Assembly (NCBI GenBank): GCA_039810085.1
Contig: JBDHWG010000009.1
Location: 1-64,000 of the forward strand
Direction of reading: 5' to 3'
DNA length: 64,000 bases
Source of the DNA: JBDHWG01 sp039810085
Lineage (GTDB): Bacteria; Chloroflexota; Anaerolineae; Epilineales; JAHCIE01
The notes under the pieces are model-generated. The model was not told the origin of the DNA and ran no database searches. It was given only the letters and a program-made list of their open reading frames with translations. This document shows positions 41,317 through 50,434 of this stretch, one piece after another (within the stretch, counting starts at the first letter, position 1; every line of letters starts with the position of its first letter). A program made the translations under genes and the position numbers.

Positions 41317-44300
41317 CTACTGAACATCCACATCCAGCAGCAGGCGATTGTCCGGCTGCGCTGCGCCCGACGTGTCCCGTATGGGAAGCCGCGCCCCAGC
41401 CGCGTCGTACCACCCAACCGCGATTTGATACTTACCTGGCGCTGTGCCAGGCGGAACAGTGAGGGTGTAGGGGTCCACGACAACCTCGCCCGCCTGCCAC
41501 CTGCTTGTCGGATAGTGGCCGAGGCCCGGCGCGCGGTCGACCTGGCTGATAATCGAGCCATCCGGCGCGAGCATATGCACGAAGACCTTATAGTCCACCG
41601 GCGTGGGCGCGTCAGCCTTCCAGTAGAGCGTCACATCCAACGGCGCGCCCGGCGTTGCCTGCACCGCATCGTAGCCGAGCAGATGCGTTGACGCGCCGAT
41701 AGTCGCGCCCGCTGCGTGTTGCGGCGGTCGGGGCGGCTGCGTCAGCGCCGTCGGCCCATCTACCCACACCCGGCCTAACACGACCGGCGACGGGAGTAGC
41801 GTCGTTCCGCTCTCGTCGACGACCTGCAACTCCACCGTCGCCGGACCACGCACTGCATCCGCCGCGACCTTGGCATGGCGAATGCCGTTGAAGACGTCGC
41901 CCGGCTGCCAGGCTTCAGGCGCGAGTTGTACCGGCAACAGGCTCTGCGGTGTCTGGGCTGCCGCGCCGCGCGCGTCGCGCACGCTCAGCACGACCCGCGC
42001 ACCCTTCACCGGCCCCGTTGCCTGCCACCACAGCGGCACGTCCACGGTGTCCCCCGGCTTGACGTCCCTATCGCCCTGGAAGCCATGCCCCAGTAAACGC
42101 AGGCCCACCAGCGTCAGGTCCGCGTCCAGCCGCGCCGGCACGTCCACCTTCGTCGGCGCAGCCCCACGAGCGACGGATACCTTGCCTAAGGTCACGCTCT
42201 CCACCGGCCCGACCGCCTCGTTGTTGTTCGGCTTTTTGAGCCGGACGCGTAGTGTATACTCGCCTGGCGGCGTCGTGGCGGGCAGTGTCAAAGGCATCAG
42301 AGTCGTGTTAGTCGTACCGAGCGCCCAGGTGGTCGCCGGACGCAGTGCGCTATCCCGCAATGGCCGCTCGGCTGTCAACACAATGCCGCCCTCGGGGTCG
42401 AGCACATCGACGGCAGCAACCAGCGGCTCGCTCACCGGCGCGTTGACGCGCCAGGCCAGGCTCACGCCCTCTGGCTTACCAGCTTGCAACGCCGCGCCGC
42501 CTGCCCCCCAGCCGCCAAGGCTCAGCGGCCCCAGGGCCGCATTGGCAGGTTGGCTCGCAGCGGGCGCCGTGCGGAAGCGCCACACTTCCACGTCGGGGAA
42601 CTTCCTCGGACCGGACTCAAGTATAGCCGCTTCCCTGAGCGCGTCCAGGGCTGCGCCTGGGTCGCCTTCTGGATAGCGCAGATACCACAGGCGTTGGACG
42701 GGCGGCAGCGCCGCCAATGCCCCCGCCACATCTGACGCCTGGAAGTGGCCGAAGACCTGCGCCACGGGCATCCCCGGCGGCGTCGAGCGCGCCGCCAGCG
42801 ATGCTCCGTTGACCACGAAGCCATCGCCGGGTTGCGCCGCCTGCGTGATATACGCCAGGGGGGCGGTCGCCGTCGTGTTGGTGTAGATCCAGGCGTAGTC
42901 GATGCCGTCGATGCTGACCACCTTCAGCGGCTTCTCATCCGGGTTGTCATAGTAGCGGTTCACGAGGCTCTGGTTGCGCTGGCGCTGTACTTCGTTGAGA
43001 TAAAGGACGATGTAGTCCGTCTGGTAGGGGCGAAAGCCCGGCGCGCTGCGTGTCTCGCCGACGAACAGCGGCGCGAACTGCGATACACCCCGCGCCGCCA
43101 CCTGGAGGTCGTTCGCATTCGGCAGGGTGTTCAGAAACGCCGCTGCCTGGTCGTAGCCCTCACCCCACCCCACCAGCAGCCAGCGCACGGCCGCCTGCCC
43201 GCCACCGAGGAGCGGGTTGTAGTACGTCAGGTAGTAGGGCGCGTGGGAGACGGCTATCGCCGCTTCCGTCACCAACACCAGCACGACCGCCACGACAGGC
43301 AACCACCGAGCCAGGCTCAGGCTGGCCCGCGCCCGCCGCGCCGCCACCCACCCGGCCAGCCACGTGACAGCGGCGGCAAGCCCCGCGCCCGCCACGAGGT
43401 CCAGCGGCGGGAACATCGGCAGGATGTAGCGGTCGAATTTCTTCGGGCTGAAAGAAATGAGGACGGCGAAGATGAGAGCGTAGCTCGCCAACCCGACAAC
43501 GGCGTAGACGAACGGGGAGGGTGACAGAACGAGCTGGCGCAGCGATCTCCGCGCCCGATACACTGCCGTGCCGACGCCAACGACCACGATGCCCAGCCCC
43601 AGCAGCGTCCAGGGAGAGGCGCGGAAGCCGTAGGCGACGATATACATGAACGGGCCGGGGTCGTCCACAACCTCTTCGTCGAACACGTTGCCGCCCGCGT
43701 GGGGGTTACCGCCCTCGACCGCCGCTTTGTCCGCCACGCCGCGCACCGTTCCGACCGGGTTACTCCACGCCGACGGCCAGATGAGCAGGACGGCGATCAG
43801 CCCACCGACGGCGAACAGCAGTGTCGCTCGAATCACCCCCCGCAGCCGCCGGTCGCGCCAGCCGAGGTAGACCAGCATGAGAACGGCCCACGGCCATAGG
43901 AACACCGCCGCCACCTTCTGCACCAGGGCCGCGCCCGCGAGGGCTCCCGCTGCGATGAGCCAGCGCCACGAAGATTCCCCACCCTCGCTCAGATAGGACA
44001 GAAACGCCGAGGCGCTGAGGCGCTCAGAAGAAACGTTTTGATGTTCTTCCTCTGCGTCTCTGCGTCTCTGCGTTTCTATCCTCTTAGCGTCCTCGACTTG
44101 TGGGCGAGTCGTCAGCAGCGTGAGGACGCTCAGCACGAGCAGGCTGCTGAGCGTCGCGTCGAGGTGGAACACGCGACTGTGCGCCATCACGAACGGATCA
44201 AAGGCCAGCAGCGCCAGTCCCAACACCGCCGCGAGCGCGCCGAGCAGCCGCCGCGCCAGCCAGTAGATGGGGATGAGCAGGAGCCAGTTGAACAGGGCGG

Positions 44301-44646
44301 GCGCGAAGCGCATGCGGAACAGAAGCGCCGCCAGGCCAGCGAGCGCCTGGGCATCGACGCCGGACGGCGCGCTCGCATTCTCCGTCGCCCGGCACGTGGC
44401 GAGGACATCGGGCGCAGCGCCGGGCGGAACGGCCAGCGTGCCCAGCCACATTGTAATGACGCCAGGGTGGCCGGTCAGAAACGTGCTGCGCGGTTGAAGC
44501 GACGCGAGCGCCTGGCCGAACGACAGCGAGCGGCACACCCAACGCAACTCGTCGGCGGCGACGAACACATCGAGGCGGCTCAGTCTTGCCATCAGCGCCG
44601 CGAGGAGGATGACGACGGCCAGCGCGTCCAGCCAGCGACCTTTCAA
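41317..44646 (-). CDS. GT39-type glycosyltransferase with C-terminal beta modules, 1109 aa
   Basis: A very long PMT/ArnT-like protein. The N-terminal helix is followed by the acidic loop VAADELRWVC and many transmembrane helices to about residue 480. A large extracytoplasmic part has three beta modules, the last reading LLGYDAVQATPGAPLDVTLY and VFVHMLAPDG. Near residue 190 the segment KRIETQRRRDAEEEHQN is encoded by a CTCTGCGTCTCTGCG repeat typical of intergenic DNA and is probably an in-frame insertion in a loop. The TTG start overlaps the upstream stop as TTGA. The donor and acceptor sugars are unknown. Confidence 0.8.
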   Translation of the reverse strand: MKGRWLDALAVVILLAALMARLSRLDVFVAADELRWVCRSLSFGQALASLQPRSTFLTGHPGVITMWLGTLAVPPGAAPDVLATCRATENASAPSGVDAQALAGLAALLFRMRFAPALFNWLLLIPIYWLARRLLGALAAVLGLALLAFDPFVMAHSRVFHLDATLSSLLVLSVLTLLTTRPQVEDAKRIETQRRRDAEEEHQNVSSERLSASAFLSYLSEGGESSWRWLIAAGALAGAALVQKVAAVFLWPWAVLMLVYLGWRDRRLRGVIRATLLFAVGGLIAVLLIWPSAWSNPVGTVRGVADKAAVEGGNPHAGGNVFDEEVVDDPGPFMYIVAYGFRASPWTLLGLGIVVVGVGTAVYRARRSLRQLVLSPSPFVYAVVGLASYALIFAVLISFSPKKFDRYILPMFPPLDLVAGAGLAAAVTWLAGWVAARRARASLSLARWLPVVAVVLVLVTEAAIAVSHAPYYLTYYNPLLGGGQAAVRWLLVGWGEGYDQAAAFLNTLPNANDLQVAARGVSQFAPLFVGETRSAPGFRPYQTDYIVLYLNEVQRQRNQSLVNRYYDNPDEKPLKVVSIDGIDYAWIYTNTTATAPLAYITQAAQPGDGFVVNGASLAARSTPPGMPVAQVFGHFQASDVAGALAALPPVQRLWYLRYPEGDPGAALDALREAAILESGPRKFPDVEVWRFRTAPAASQPANAALGPLSLGGWGAGGAALQAGKPEGVSLAWRVNAPVSEPLVAAVDVLDPEGGIVLTAERPLRDSALRPATTWALGTTNTTLMPLTLPATTPPGEYTLRVRLKKPNNNEAVGPVESVTLGKVSVARGAAPTKVDVPARLDADLTLVGLRLLGHGFQGDRDVKPGDTVDVPLWWQATGPVKGARVVLSVRDARGAAAQTPQSLLPVQLAPEAWQPGDVFNGIRHAKVAADAVRGPATVELQVVDESGTTLLPSPVVLGRVWVDGPTALTQPPRPPQHAAGATIGASTHLLGYDAVQATPGAPLDVTLYWKADAPTPVDYKVFVHMLAPDGSIISQVDRAPGLGHYPTSRWQAGEVVVDPYTLTVPPGTAPGKYQIAVGWYDAAGARLPIRDTSGAAQPDNRLLLDVDVQ
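44047..44077. repeat. TCTGCGTC repeat (family R4) inside a coding sequence
   Basis: TTCCTCTGCGTCTCTGCGTC and onward is a short tandem unit within the 41317-44646 gene, read in frame on the minus strand. A related TTCCTCTGTGTCCTCTGTGA lies at 52431-52450, at the start of another GT39 gene. Confidence 0.65.
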
Positions 44647-47339
44647 GGCTTCACCGTAATGTGGCCCAGGACAGCGTGGTCGCCCTCGGTATCCGCGCCC
44701 TGAGCAAGCAGGCGCTGGAGCGTTTTGGCATCGTAGAGACCGACGCGCAAGGGGTAGCTGCCCGGCAGCGTGGACGGGTCAATCGAGATACTGCGCGACT
44801 CGATAATCGTCTCGCCCGGCTGCCACTGTGACGTGGGGCTGGCGCCGGATGCGGGCCAGCTGTCACTCTGGCCGTGAATAATGTCGTCCTCGACGTGGGC
44901 AAAAACACTCAGGTCTGCCCCCACTTTATCCGTTGGCTGCCAGAAGAGCGTCAGGCCGAACGGCTCACCGGCTTTCACAATCGACGAGGTCAGCTCATAG
45001 CCCAACAACCGCACCGAGCCGAGCATGGCGTCTGTGCGCATGGCGGGCGGCGCTTCCGCGAGCGCCTGGCCGATGGGGAAGGTCGGGCCGAGATATGGGT
45101 CGAAGCGCGCAGCATCCGCCAGGGTGTAGTAGCGCGGGGCAGCCACCGGGTCCCGGCTGTAGATGCGCAGCTTGGGCGCGCCGTCGGCATCCACGTCCGC
45201 CAACAGGTGATACTCCTTCTCGATGCGGTTGAGCGGAATTTTCACCGCGTCCTGCACATCCTGGGCAACGATGTAGTAGCGCGGGTTGGCGGCGGAGCGC
45301 ACCGCTCCGCGCGTGTACCAGCCCGTGACCAGCGGCTCCTCGTTGCTGTCGTAGTCGCCCTGGAGCGTGCCGTCGGCGAAAAGCGAGCCGACGATGCTCC
45401 AGCCCGCCTGGTACGGGAAGCCGAAGTAGCCGCTACTCGGGGGACGATCACCATAGACGGCGGGGTACAACGGGCTGCGCGCCGCGGGATAGATGCGTTT
45501 ATACTCTGGGCTGTGGCTCACGAACGCTATCCAGATGTAGCCGCCGAGCAACAAAACGAGTAGCCCGCCGACAGCCATGAGGGCAAAGCGCGCCGAGCGC
45601 CCGAATCGCGCCTGGACACCTTGCGCCAGTGCCGCCACGCCAAGGCCCGCGAGAAGCGCCGCGCCGGGCATCATGGTGTAGAAATGGGTGGTCGGCTTCT
45701 GCGTCAAGAAGCTCGCCACCAGGAACGGCCCCAGGAACCACAGGAGTGTCGCCTTCACGCCGTCGTCGAGGCGCGGCGCCAGCGCCCACAGCAAGAGCGG
45801 CAGAAAGAGAAATAGCGAGAGGTTGTACTTGCCAACGCGCAACGCTTCCGGCGCGGCGGCAGCGACCGCCAGGGCCAGCACAGGCCAGGCCAGGGCAAGC
45901 CACCGCCCGTGGCGGAAGCCACGCCAGCCGAGCCAGGCAAACACCGCGACGAGCGCCACGGCGAGCAGGACAATGTACCACGTCGAGTTGTAGAATGTCG
46001 CGCGCAGGAAGTAGTCGGCCAGCTTGTTATACAGCGGCCCACCAGCCGCCGCCGCATTGCCGACGCCGACGCGGCGGTTGATGATATAGTCAACTGTCTC
46101 ACGGAAGTGGGGGTGCAGCGCGAACGGCGCGTAGAAGAAGGCCGCAATGGCCGCACATACCGCCGTCGGCGCCATCAGCCCACGCAGCCCACCCCGCCGC
46201 CACAGCAGGTACGCCACCGGCGGGATGGCGAAGACGGCCTCGTAGTGGCCCAGGCTCCCCGCCGCGACGAGCGCCCCTGCGACGACAGCCCACCGCATTC
46301 GCCCGCCCTGGTAGTAGCGCCACGCCGCCCATACCGCGACAATCGATGTGAGCGCGACGATGCTCTGGTACTGCACGATGCGGCCAAACGCCACAAAGTA
46401 GCCATCCAGCGCCAGGATCAGCGCAGCGACCAGCCCCTCACCCCCTAGCCCCCTCTCCCAAAATGGGAGAGGGGGAACAAGAGGGGCGTTCTGGCTCCCC
46501 TTCCCCGCTTGTGGGGGAAGGGGCTGCAAGAGCATGTCATCGCGAGCAGAGCGAAGCGATCCCTCACCGGGAGATTGCTTCGCTGACGCTCGCAATGACA
46601 CATCAGGGCCTGACGAGAACAGCCGCCAGCCGAGCGCGCCGATGCCAAATACAGCGGCGACGTTCATCAGGGCGAAGGGCAACCGCGCCGAGGACTCGTC
46701 GATGCCATCCGTCGCCGCCCAGACGAGCGCCGGCATGAGCACCTCGCCCGGCGCTTTCTTGTGGAAGAACAGGATTTCGCTGCGTCCCTGCCCCAACCCC
46801 GCCGCCATCAGCATGGCGCGCGCCTCGTCGCCCTGGAACTCGGAGTAGCTCAGGAACGTCAGGCGGAAGACCAGGGCCAGGGCGACCGGGACCGCCAGCC
46901 ACCACAGAGCGCGCACGCGAACAATTGCCGGACGCGCGGCGGTCGTTCCGAGGGCCAGCCAGCCCGCCAGAACGAGCAGCGCGCCGTCGAAAGCAAGTAG
47001 CACCGGGGCGCGGGTCATGGGCGTCGGCAGGTAAGCGACCGCGAGGCTCAAGACCAGAGCGCCCGCTACCGCTAGCGCCGCATCGAGGGCGAGGCGCTCC
47101 GGCCACGCGACGCTTTCGCCAGCCATCAACCGCTCGGCGACAAGCACACCGGGCAGAGCAAACAGAACGATGGCAGCCGTAGCGCGGACGAACAAGGGAA
47201 CGGGGAGGAAGAGGAGGAGGTTCGCAACCAGCGCGACAGCAAGCGCAACCAGGGCAAACCATGCCCAAGGCCGCGCGGCGAGGCGTGTCGCGGGAGAAGC
47301 GGGGCCGGCGCCGGCCATCGGGAGACCCGAATCGGCCAT
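44643..47339 (-). CDS. GT39-type glycosyltransferase, 898 aa
   Basis: A PMT/ArnT-like membrane enzyme. It has several helices before the catalytic loop SYSEFQGDEARAMLMAA near residue 175, where the acidic pair is expected. More helices follow, then a C-terminal beta module (LTLFWQPTDKVGADLSVFAH to GLYDAKTLQRLL). Residues about 245-300 (SLRASAKQ through ERGLGGEG) are encoded by three consecutive intergenic-type repeats inserted in frame between transmembrane helices. The ATG at 47339 lies four bases after the GT2 stop. The insertion may impair function. Confidence 0.8.
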   Translation of the reverse strand: MADSGLPMAGAGPASPATRLAARPWAWFALVALAVALVANLLLFLPVPLFVRATAAIVLFALPGVLVAERLMAGESVAWPERLALDAALAVAGALVLSLAVAYLPTPMTRAPVLLAFDGALLVLAGWLALGTTAARPAIVRVRALWWLAVPVALALVFRLTFLSYSEFQGDEARAMLMAAGLGQGRSEILFFHKKAPGEVLMPALVWAATDGIDESSARLPFALMNVAAVFGIGALGWRLFSSGPDVSLRASAKQSPGEGSLRSARDDMLLQPLPPQAGKGSQNAPLVPPLPFWERGLGGEGLVAALILALDGYFVAFGRIVQYQSIVALTSIVAVWAAWRYYQGGRMRWAVVAGALVAAGSLGHYEAVFAIPPVAYLLWRRGGLRGLMAPTAVCAAIAAFFYAPFALHPHFRETVDYIINRRVGVGNAAAAGGPLYNKLADYFLRATFYNSTWYIVLLAVALVAVFAWLGWRGFRHGRWLALAWPVLALAVAAAAPEALRVGKYNLSLFLFLPLLLWALAPRLDDGVKATLLWFLGPFLVASFLTQKPTTHFYTMMPGAALLAGLGVAALAQGVQARFGRSARFALMAVGGLLVLLLGGYIWIAFVSHSPEYKRIYPAARSPLYPAVYGDRPPSSGYFGFPYQAGWSIVGSLFADGTLQGDYDSNEEPLVTGWYTRGAVRSAANPRYYIVAQDVQDAVKIPLNRIEKEYHLLADVDADGAPKLRIYSRDPVAAPRYYTLADAARFDPYLGPTFPIGQALAEAPPAMRTDAMLGSVRLLGYELTSSIVKAGEPFGLTLFWQPTDKVGADLSVFAHVEDDIIHGQSDSWPASGASPTSQWQPGETIIESRSISIDPSTLPGSYPLRVGLYDAKTLQRLLAQGADTEGDHAVLGHITVKP
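46449..46600. repeat. three inverted repeats inserted in a coding sequence (families R3, R3 and R2)
   Basis: CCCCCTCTCCCA/TGGGAGAGGGGG spans 46449-46475 and CCCCTTCCCC/GGGGAAGGGG spans 46497-46523. A longer repeat with TGTCATCGCGAGC/GCTCGCAATGACA ends and GCGAAGC inner arms spans 46535-46600. The last recurs at 63157-63220. Confidence 0.75.
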
Positions 47340-47343
47340 CGCG

Positions 47344-48336
47344 TTACGTCGCAGCGCCTACGGACTGCGGCGCTGCATCAATTGCGTCGTCGGCCAGGAT
47401 TTCCCGCACGGCGTAGATGGGCTTGTCCTGCGCTTCGTAATAGGTGCGCGTGAGAATCTCGGCCAGCAAGCCGGTGCTGATGAACTGGACGGCAAGGATG
47501 ATGAGTAGGATCGCCAGCCACAGCAGCGGCCGGTCGCCGATGTTCTGGCCCAGGAACAGCTTGACGAAGGTGAGATACAGCGCGATGAGGATGCCCAGCC
47601 CGCCGGTCAAGAGGCCGATGGTGCCGAAGACGTACATCGGGCGCGTGTCGTAGGTGAGCAGGAAGCGCACCGTGAGCAGGTCCAGAAAGACGCGCACGGT
47701 GCGCGAGATGCCGTACTTCGAGGAGCCGAACTTGCGCGCGCGGTGGTTAACGGGCATCTCGGCGACGTTGACGCCGAGCCGGTTGGCGAGGGCCGGGATG
47801 AAACGGTGCATCTCGCCGTACAGCCGCACACCCTTGACCACGTCGCGGTGATACACTTTGAGCGAGCAGCCGTAGTCGTGCAGCTTCACACCGGTGACGT
47901 TGCCGATGAGACGGTTCGCCATCATTGACGGCAGGCGGCGGCTGAGGAACTTGTCCTGGCGGTTGACGCGCCAGCCGCTGACAATGTCGTAGCCCGACTC
48001 GGCCTTCGCCACAAGCTCCGGGATGTTGTGCGGGTCATTCTGGAGGTCCGCGTCCATCGTGATGACCCAGGTTCCCCGCGCCTGGGCGAAGCCGGCGGCA
48101 AAGCCCGCTGTCTGCCCGAAGTTGCGGCGGAAGCGGATGACCTTCAACCGCGGGTCTTCCTGGTGCAGCCGCTTCAGGATCGAGAAACTCTTGTCCTTGC
48201 TACCGTCGTCGATGACGATGATCTCGTACGAGCGGCCATATTCTTCCAGGACTGACGTCAGCTCGTCGTACATCGCCTGAACGGACTCTTCCTCGTTGTA
48301 GAGAGGAATCACGATGGAAATGTAGGGATCAGCCAC
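47344..48336 (-). CDS. GT2 glycosyltransferase (polyprenyl-phosphate sugar synthase, DPM1/ArnC-like)
   Basis: A 330-residue GT-A enzyme: ISIVIPLYNEEESVQAMYDE, IIVIDDGSKD near residue 40, and the metal/UDP motif MDADLQNDP near 95. DYGCSLKVYHRD follows. Two transmembrane helices lie near 230-255 and 265-290. This is the layout of ArnC/GtrB-type enzymes that make polyprenyl-phosphate sugars, the donors for GT39 transferases next door. The start is a GTG at 48336 with GGAG seven bases upstream, overlapping the epimerase gene by 8 bases. Confidence 0.88.
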   Translation of the reverse strand: MADPYISIVIPLYNEEESVQAMYDELTSVLEEYGRSYEIIVIDDGSKDKSFSILKRLHQEDPRLKVIRFRRNFGQTAGFAAGFAQARGTWVITMDADLQNDPHNIPELVAKAESGYDIVSGWRVNRQDKFLSRRLPSMMANRLIGNVTGVKLHDYGCSLKVYHRDVVKGVRLYGEMHRFIPALANRLGVNVAEMPVNHRARKFGSSKYGISRTVRVFLDLLTVRFLLTYDTRPMYVFGTIGLLTGGLGILIALYLTFVKLFLGQNIGDRPLLWLAILLIILAVQFISTGLLAEILTRTYYEAQDKPIYAVREILADDAIDAAPQSVGAAT

Positions 48337-49252
48337 GTTGCCACTCCACCTGGGCGCGCAGCCCGGTTTCGATGTCGACCATTGGCTGCCAGCCCAAGAC
48401 TCGCTGCGCTTTTGAGGTATCGGCGAGGGCGTGACGCTGTCCGCCCGGGCGCGGCGGACCGGGAATACGCGCCAGCTTTCGGCCGACAATCTCTTCGACC
48501 AGGGCAATCGTTCGGTTCCAGCTAATGTTGCTCCCGCCACCGATGTTGAATGCCTCGCGCGTCGGGCCATGAGCCAGGGCCAGCAGATTGGCAGCGACGG
48601 CATCCGAGATGTACGTATTACCCCGCGTCTGCTCCCCGTCGCCGAAGATCGTCATCGGCTTGCCGTTCATCACAGCGTCGATCAGGATATAGATTCCCAT
48701 GTCGGGGCGCTGGCGCGGCCCGTACACCGAGAAGTAGCGCAGCATCGTGAACGGGACGCCGAACGTCTCGCCGTAGCTGCGCACAAGGTTCTCAGCGGCG
48801 AGCTTGGTGACGCCGTAGGGCGACACCGGGTTGAGGGGCCGAGTCTCGTCGCCCGTTGCCTCGCGCCCGTACACTGAGGACGTCGAGGCGTGGACGAAGT
48901 GTTTCACCCCAGCCCCTTTCGCCGCCTCCAGCAGGCGCTGCGTCGCCAACAGGTTACACGTCATGTACGACCCGAACTCGGTCCAGCTCCGCAGCAGGCC
49001 CGCCATCGCCGCTTCGTGGAAGATGACGTCTACGCCATCCACCATCGGCGCAAGGTCCGCCGAGCGCAGGTCGGCCTCGTAGAACGTGAAGCCGGGCGAC
49101 TCGCGCAGACACGCCAGGTTCGCCTCTTTGACCGGCCGCGGGTAGTAGTCGGTGAAACAGTCTACCCCGACGACGCTGTGGCCCTGGGCGACCAGCGCCT
49201 CCGCCAAATGGCTGCCGATGAAACCCGCCGCGCCTGTGACAAGACACCGCAT
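48329..49252 (-). CDS. NAD-dependent epimerase/dehydratase (UDP-glucose 4-epimerase-like)
   Basis: A 307-residue extended SDR enzyme. The Rossmann motif is VTGAAGFIGSH at residues 5-15, ADLRSADL follows, and the catalytic STSSVYGRE and YGVTK (Tyr-x3-Lys) lie near 123-150. RYFSVYGPRQRP and GDGEQTRGNTYI bind the sugar nucleotide. The exact sugar cannot be fixed; it should supply an NDP-sugar to the transferases in the same operon. It starts one base after the flippase-like gene stop. Confidence 0.88.
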   Translation of the reverse strand: MRCLVTGAAGFIGSHLAEALVAQGHSVVGVDCFTDYYPRPVKEANLACLRESPGFTFYEADLRSADLAPMVDGVDVIFHEAAMAGLLRSWTEFGSYMTCNLLATQRLLEAAKGAGVKHFVHASTSSVYGREATGDETRPLNPVSPYGVTKLAAENLVRSYGETFGVPFTMLRYFSVYGPRQRPDMGIYILIDAVMNGKPMTIFGDGEQTRGNTYISDAVAANLLALAHGPTREAFNIGGGSNISWNRTIALVEEIVGRKLARIPGPPRPGGQRHALADTSKAQRVLGWQPMVDIETGLRAQVEWQRG

Positions 49253-49253
49253 G

Positions 49254-50246
49254 CTAGGCCCGCTTCGTGGAGGCCGTCTCGGCCGGCGCTGTGTCCTCGC
49301 GCGCGCCGCGAATGCCAGCCATCAAGTACAAAACACCGCCGACCGCGCCGGTCAAGAGGTTCACAGCGTAGAACGCCAACGACAGGGCGAGCGCCTGGTC
49401 CGACGGGACGCCGACGCTGGTGAACAGGATGACGTACGCCGTCTCTCGCGCGCCCAGGCCACCCCACGAAATGGGCAGCGACAACACGAAAGACACGATG
49501 GGCACGAACAGGAGGTAGTACACGAAGGGCAGGCTGATGTGCAGCGCCAGCCCCAGGCAGTAGTTGACGGCCACGAGCTGGAGGTTGAATAGGAACGACA
49601 CCGCCAGGGCGCGATACAGGGCCGACCCGCGGTACGAGTTGAACGACTCGGCGAAGCGGTGGATGCCAGGCTTGTCCATCCAGTGCCCCAGGCCCGGCAC
49701 AACCCTGAGCCAGCGCCGCAGGTAGTCCGCTCCCAATAGGCCAACCGTGCCGATGAGTGTGCCAACTGAGATGACGATAATTGCCAGGGCCACCGACGGC
49801 TGGATGATGCCCGGCCAGACCGCCCAGGCGACAATGAGCGTGATGAGCGCCTGGGCCATGAGCGTTACGAGGCCGGTGGCGCGGTCCATCAGCACCGAGC
49901 TTGTGGCATTCGCCGCGCCGCGCCCGTCCTTGCTCAGCTCGTAGATGCGCACCACGTCGCCGCCGACACCTGACGGCAGCATGACGTTGAAGAACATGCC
50001 GACAAAGTAGAGGTTGGTCAGCAGCCCAAGGCTGACGTGGAGATCGAGGGCGCGCAGGAGACCCTGCCAGCGCCATGCCCGCAGCCAGACGCCCAGGAAG
50101 TACAGCGCCACACCCAGGGCAAACCAGAGCGGGTCCATGTGGAGCAGGCGGTCAACCGTCTGCTGCGCGCCGACGCGCCAAAGCAGGAGGGCGAGCAGAC
50201 CCAGGCTAACGACAATTTTCGCCCAGTCAATCAGGCGTTTGCGCAT
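49254..50246 (-). CDS. LPG-synthase-TM / UPF0104 membrane protein (flippase-like)
   Basis: A 330-residue protein with about eight transmembrane helices. The family motif GLLTNLYFVGMFFNVMLPSG, with GGDVVRIYELSK after it, lies near residues 73-105, and LPISWGGLGARETAYV near 255-270. Such proteins occur as flippase domains in MprF and as standalone partners of glycosyltransferases. Here it heads the six-gene operon and may move a lipid-linked sugar. The ATG is at 50246, with 188 gene-free bases upstream. Confidence 0.82.
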   Translation of the reverse strand: MRKRLIDWAKIVVSLGLLALLLWRVGAQQTVDRLLHMDPLWFALGVALYFLGVWLRAWRWQGLLRALDLHVSLGLLTNLYFVGMFFNVMLPSGVGGDVVRIYELSKDGRGAANATSSVLMDRATGLVTLMAQALITLIVAWAVWPGIIQPSVALAIIVISVGTLIGTVGLLGADYLRRWLRVVPGLGHWMDKPGIHRFAESFNSYRGSALYRALAVSFLFNLQLVAVNYCLGLALHISLPFVYYLLFVPIVSFVLSLPISWGGLGARETAYVILFTSVGVPSDQALALSLAFYAVNLLTGAVGGVLYLMAGIRGAREDTAPAETASTKRA

Positions 50247-50434
50247 GAAGAATACTCACGGTAGACCATGAAAACGCCCGCTCGGCCGTCGCCTGGCGGG
50301 CCTGACGGTATGCGGCGGGCATAAGCAAGCCGTAATTATACTCCGCTACGTCTCGTTCGCAAAGTTACACGCGGAATCCCCCTCATCCCCCGACCCCTTC
50401 TCCCACTGGGGAGCAGGGGAGTCGGAGTGGGGAA